A DNA stretch of 9,510 nucleotides from Flavobacteriaceae bacterium (lineage in GTDB: Bacteria; Bacteroidota; Bacteroidia; Flavobacteriales; Flavobacteriaceae). The position numbers and the translations under genes are program-made. Position 1 is the first letter of the stretch. Every line of letters begins with the position of its first letter. This document shows positions 6,848-9,510 of the stretch, piece after piece. The stretch is from assembly GCA_030829155.1 (NCBI GenBank), contig JAURBD010000060.1, positions 1 to 9,510 on the forward strand. Reading direction: 5' to 3'. The notes under the pieces are model-generated. The model did no database searches, was not told the DNA's origin, and saw only the letters and a list, made by a program, of their open reading frames with translations.

Positions 6848-7935
6848 TAAGCTTTTAATTCTTGGATTATTTTCAATACTATCTCTTGGGTTGCGTTGGG
6901 TTTAGCAAACTCTGATAGCTTATCTTTCACTTTTTCCCTATCAATAATCATAAGTTGGTTTATTGATTCTTTAAATTGATCCTTCAAATCTTTTTCAGAT
7001 AGTATCAATGCCCCTCCAGAATTGACTAAATATTTTGCATTGTGGTATTGATGATTTTCTGCCACATTGGGAGAAGGAATCAATAAAACAGGTTTTCCTA
7101 GCAAAGCTAATTCCGAAACTGAACTTGCTCCTGCTCTTGATATTAAATAATCTGATGCAGCGTACAACAAATCCATATCCTGAATAAATGGATGCACTTG
7201 AACATAATTTAATTCATTATGCCTTTTCAATCGATCAAAATACAATTTTCCACATTGCCAGATCAATTGAATCCCTAGATCAGAGAAAAAAGACAAATGA
7301 GATTCAATGGTTTGATTAATCTGCTCTGCCCCTAGGCTACCGCCCAAAATAACTAAGGTTTTTTTTGATGAATCCAATTTAAAAAACTGAAAAGCATTAT
7401 CACGCTTCAAACCTACTTCTAATATTGCTTTACGCACAGGGTTTCCTGTTAGGATAATTTTATTTTCTGGGAAAAAACGGCTCATATTAGGAAAAGCAAC
7501 TGCAACCACATTTACTCGTTTGCCTAAAATTTTATTGGTAATTCCTGCATAAGAATTTTGTTCTTGGATGAGTGTTTTAATTTTAAAGTAATGAGCTATT
7601 AGAAGTATTGGTCCACTCGCAAATCCTCCTGTTCCAATTACGAAGTGTGGTCTAAACCTTAATAAAATAAAAGCTGATTGAAAAAAGCTAATGATTAATT
7701 TAAAAGGAAACAGTATGTTTTTGAATATTGAGCCTCTTTGCAAACCCGAAATCCAAATCCCTTTGATTGGATAGCCTGCCTCGGGTATTTTATTCATCTC
7801 CATTTTTCCTTTTGCTCCAACAAATAAAAATTTCGCATCAGAAAAAGAGTCTCCTAATGCATCTGCAATAGCAATTGATGGGTAAATATGACCACCCGTT
7901 CCTCCTCCTGATATGATGAATTTATATGGCTTCAC
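6847..7935 (-). CDS. murG: Lipid II synthase MurG (undecaprenyl-PP-MurNAc-pentapeptide GlcNAc transferase)
   Basis: MurG is a peripheral inner-membrane GT-B glycosyltransferase that moves GlcNAc from UDP-GlcNAc to lipid I, forming lipid II. The 362 residues include the three glycine loops of the family: GGGTGGHIYPSIAIA (10-24, with the catalytic-site His16), GTGGFASGP (101-109) and GGSLGAEQIN (198-207). They also include QEQNSYAGITNK (124-135), SRAGASSVSELALLGKP (266-282), where Glu275 should contact the UDP-GlcNAc sugar or ribose, and VAENHQYHNA (291-300). A hydrophobic, basic patch at about 70-95 fits membrane association. The start is GTG (complement of 7933-7935), immediately before the KPYKFIISGGGTGGH lead. 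It lies 14 bases inside the end of ftsW, and the stop shares one base with the murC start. The gene appears intact. Confidence 0.99.
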   Translation of the reverse strand: MKPYKFIISGGGTGGHIYPSIAIADALGDSFSDAKFLFVGAKGKMEMNKIPEAGYPIKGIWISGLQRGSIFKNILFPFKLIISFFQSAFILLRFRPHFVIGTGGFASGPILLIAHYFKIKTLIQEQNSYAGITNKILGKRVNVVAVAFPNMSRFFPENKIILTGNPVRKAILEVGLKRDNAFQFFKLDSSKKTLVILGGSLGAEQINQTIESHLSFFSDLGIQLIWQCGKLYFDRLKRHNELNYVQVHPFIQDMDLLYAASDYLISRAGASSVSELALLGKPVLLIPSPNVAENHQYHNAKYLVNSGGALILSEKDLKDQFKESINQLMIIDREKVKDKLSEFAKPNATQEIVLKIIQELKA

Positions 7936-9130
7936 TTAAAATAGCTAAAGGGTTATCTTCACCAGAATTTTTTGTTTCATTTTCTTCTTCATTTTTATAA
8001 TGAGCTGCACTTACACTAAGAATAACTCCAAAGGCAATACAGGTCATCCATGCTGCAGTTCCACCACTGCTTACCATAGGTAATGTTTGTCCTGTTACAG
8101 GCAAAATCTGAACAGCAACACCCATATTAATCAAGGCTTGAAAAATAATTGGTATTCCTACTCCAATAACCACTAGTTTTCCAAAAATAGTTGGAGTTCT
8201 ATGTGCAATGACAATAATCCTAAAAAGGATAATCAAATAAGAAAGTATTAGCCCAATTCCTCCCACAAGTCCAAATTCTTCAACAATAATTGCATATATG
8301 AAATCAGAACTACTTTGAGGTAAAAAGTTTTTCATTACACTTTTCCCCACACCCAAGCCTGTTACTCCTCCAGTTGCAATTGCAATTTTTGCTCGTTCTA
8401 CTTGATAATTATCTGAACCTGCTGCTGTGGGCTGTTTATAGTTTTCAATTCGACTGATCCAAGTATCTACACGATTAGGAATTGCGTTTGGGAAAGCCTT
8501 TGCTGTCAAAATAAAAAAGGTCAAAACCAAAAGTGCTCCTCCTAGCACAATCAAAAGATGTTGCAAAGGATAACCGCCTAAGAAAACCAACATCATCACC
8601 ATCAAGAAAATCAATATTGCAGTTGATAAATTTGAAGGTAAAATAAGTAGTATCACCAACGATACTGGAAGCCACAAAGGTATTATTGATGCTTTAAAGG
8701 TTTGGTAGGTCTCATGATTTTTAGAAAGGTAATGGGCTACGTAAATCATCAAAACAACTGAGGCTAATGTAGAAGTCTGAAAACTTAATCCAACAAATGG
8801 AATCCGAATCCAACGACTAGCATTGGCTCCGTCAATGACAGTTCCTTGAGTTGCAGTATAAAGCAACAATAAAATAGCTACAGGGAGTAACAAAATTGAA
8901 ATTCCTTTAAAATATTGATAGGGAATTTTATGAACTCCTATCATAAATCCAAAACCAAAAATTAAGATGAACATATGCTTAAAAAGATATTCCCAAGGTG
9001 TGCCTTTCCCAACAACATAGGCAAGGTTTGAACTTGCACTGAAAACAGGGAAAAATGAAAATATTGCCAACAAGGCAAGAACACCCCATAACACCAGATC
9101 ACCGCTAAGTAAATTGTACTTTTTATTCAT
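7922..9130 (-). CDS. ftsW: Septal peptidoglycan polymerase FtsW (SEDS family)
   Basis: FtsW is a polytopic inner-membrane glycosyltransferase that polymerises lipid II at the septum together with its cognate class B PBP (FtsI). The 402 residues are mostly hydrophobic helices, about ten by eye. SEDS landmarks are GANASRWIRI (101-110), LPSNLSTAIL (164-173), SSSDFIYAIIVEEFGLVGG (273-291), which holds the conserved catalytic-site Asp276, and LPVTGQTLPMVSSGGTAAW (343-361). The protein could in principle be RodA, but its place between murD and murG in a dcw cluster strongly favours FtsW. The C-terminal tail (about 378-402) is short, acidic and cytoplasmic. The ATG start overlaps the murD stop by one base (TAATG), and the 3' end overlaps murG by 14 bases. 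Confidence 0.96.
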   Translation of the reverse strand: MNKKYNLLSGDLVLWGVLALLAIFSFFPVFSASSNLAYVVGKGTPWEYLFKHMFILIFGFGFMIGVHKIPYQYFKGISILLLPVAILLLLYTATQGTVIDGANASRWIRIPFVGLSFQTSTLASVVLMIYVAHYLSKNHETYQTFKASIIPLWLPVSLVILLILPSNLSTAILIFLMVMMLVFLGGYPLQHLLIVLGGALLVLTFFILTAKAFPNAIPNRVDTWISRIENYKQPTAAGSDNYQVERAKIAIATGGVTGLGVGKSVMKNFLPQSSSDFIYAIIVEEFGLVGGIGLILSYLIILFRIIVIAHRTPTIFGKLVVIGVGIPIIFQALINMGVAVQILPVTGQTLPMVSSGGTAAWMTCIAFGVILSVSAAHYKNEEENETKNSGEDNPLAILSEAI

Positions 9131-9510
9131 TACAAATTTCTAACTGCTTGTTTAAATTGTTCCCCTCGGTCTTCATAGTTTTTAAATAAATCAAAACTTG
9201 AGCAGGCTGGAGAAAGTAAAACAGTTTCTTTTTTATGAGCGATTTTGTGAGCGATTTTCACAGCCTCATCAACAGATTGTGTTTCGATTATAACTTCAAC
9301 AACAGGACTAAAAACCTCTAGAAGCTTTGTATTGTCTACTCCTAGGCAAACAATAGCCTTTACTTTTTCTCGAACCAGTGGTAAAAGCGCATTGTAATCA
9401 TTTCCTTTATCTACCCCTCCTGCAATCCATACAAGTTGTGATCGCACACTTTCCAAAGCATAATATGTTGCATTAACATTAGTAGCCTTGGAGTCATTGA
9501 TGTAGTTTAC
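9130..9510 (-). CDS. murD: UDP-N-acetylmuramoyl-L-alanine-D-glutamate ligase MurD (C-terminal part)
   Basis: The minus-strand frame stays open from the TAA stop (complement of 9130-9132) to the window edge, so 126 C-terminal residues are visible and the start lies to the right. The TTG near 9456 is an internal Leu codon, because coding continues upstream of it. The fragment opens with VNYINDSKATNVNATYYAL, containing the MurD-specific DSKATN motif at the start of the C-terminal domain. It continues with WIAGGVDKGNDY and ends with LSPACSSFDLFKNYEDRGEQF (about 99-119), which in MurD contacts the D-glutamate substrate. MurD is the cytoplasmic ligase that adds D-Glu to UDP-MurNAc-L-Ala. The N-terminal UDP-binding and central ATPase domains, including the carbamylated Lys, cannot be seen. 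The stop overlaps the ftsW ATG by one base. Confidence 0.97.
   Translation of the reverse strand, partial: VNYINDSKATNVNATYYALESVRSQLVWIAGGVDKGNDYNALLPLVREKVKAIVCLGVDNTKLLEVFSPVVEVIIETQSVDEAVKIAHKIAHKKETVLLSPACSSFDLFKNYEDRGEQFKQAVRNL

Noticed and set aside
8475..8675. Minus-strand 66-residue ORF inside ftsW
   Set aside because: It is an alternative frame within a clear FtsW coding region, with atypical composition.
9130..9456. A separate 108-residue gene starting near 9456
   Set aside because: The putative start is an internal TTG Leu codon of murD. The frame continues to the right edge and encodes the conserved DSKATN motif.
1..9510. A novel mobile, defence or otherwise undescribed system
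   Set aside because: Every coding region over 100 residues on the expected strand is a recognisable core gene. There are no transposase, integrase, CRISPR-like or defence-type genes and no shift in composition.

Overview
This window is a stretch of bacterial chromosome dominated by the distal half of the division and cell wall (dcw) cluster of a Bacteroidota member, most likely a flavobacterium. The evidence is the low-GC sequence, the absence of Shine-Dalgarno sequences before the starts, the gene order murD-ftsW-murG-murC-ftsQ-ftsA-ftsZ with no murB or ddl between murC and ftsQ, and a very long FtsZ with an acidic linker and the C-terminal ending FRSNNSFLHDNVD, which I recall from flavobacterial FtsZ proteins. 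I cannot name a genus.

Layout: bases 1-801 (+) hold the 3' part of a DUF1338 / 2-oxoadipate dioxygenase-decarboxylase-like gene whose start lies left of the window. Bases 828-901 (-) hold an intact tRNA-Arg with anticodon UCG. Everything from 980 to the right edge is read leftwards in one tight run: murD (C-terminal part only, entering from the right edge), ftsW, murG, murC, ftsQ, ftsA, ftsZ and a GatB/YqeY-family gene. The first five genes overlap by 1, 14, 1 and 14 bases. The last four are separated by 6, 18 and 11 bases. There is no room for a conventional promoter between them, so they are probably one transcript started further upstream, to the right of the window.

Function: MurD and MurC are cytoplasmic ligases that build the UDP-MurNAc-peptide. 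MurG makes lipid II at the membrane, and FtsW polymerises lipid II at the septum. FtsQ links the periplasmic division proteins. FtsA anchors FtsZ, which forms the GTP-dependent Z-ring. YqeY is a small protein of uncertain, tRNA-amidation-related function at the end of the run. The DUF1338 gene converges on this cluster and is probably unrelated to it.

I see no mobile element, CRISPR array, phage gene, toxin-antitoxin pair or defence system. The window looks like ordinary core genome. The points most worth a second look are the bipartite C-terminus and acidic linker of FtsZ, the chain of overlapping junctions with two GTG starts, and the DUF1338 enzyme.
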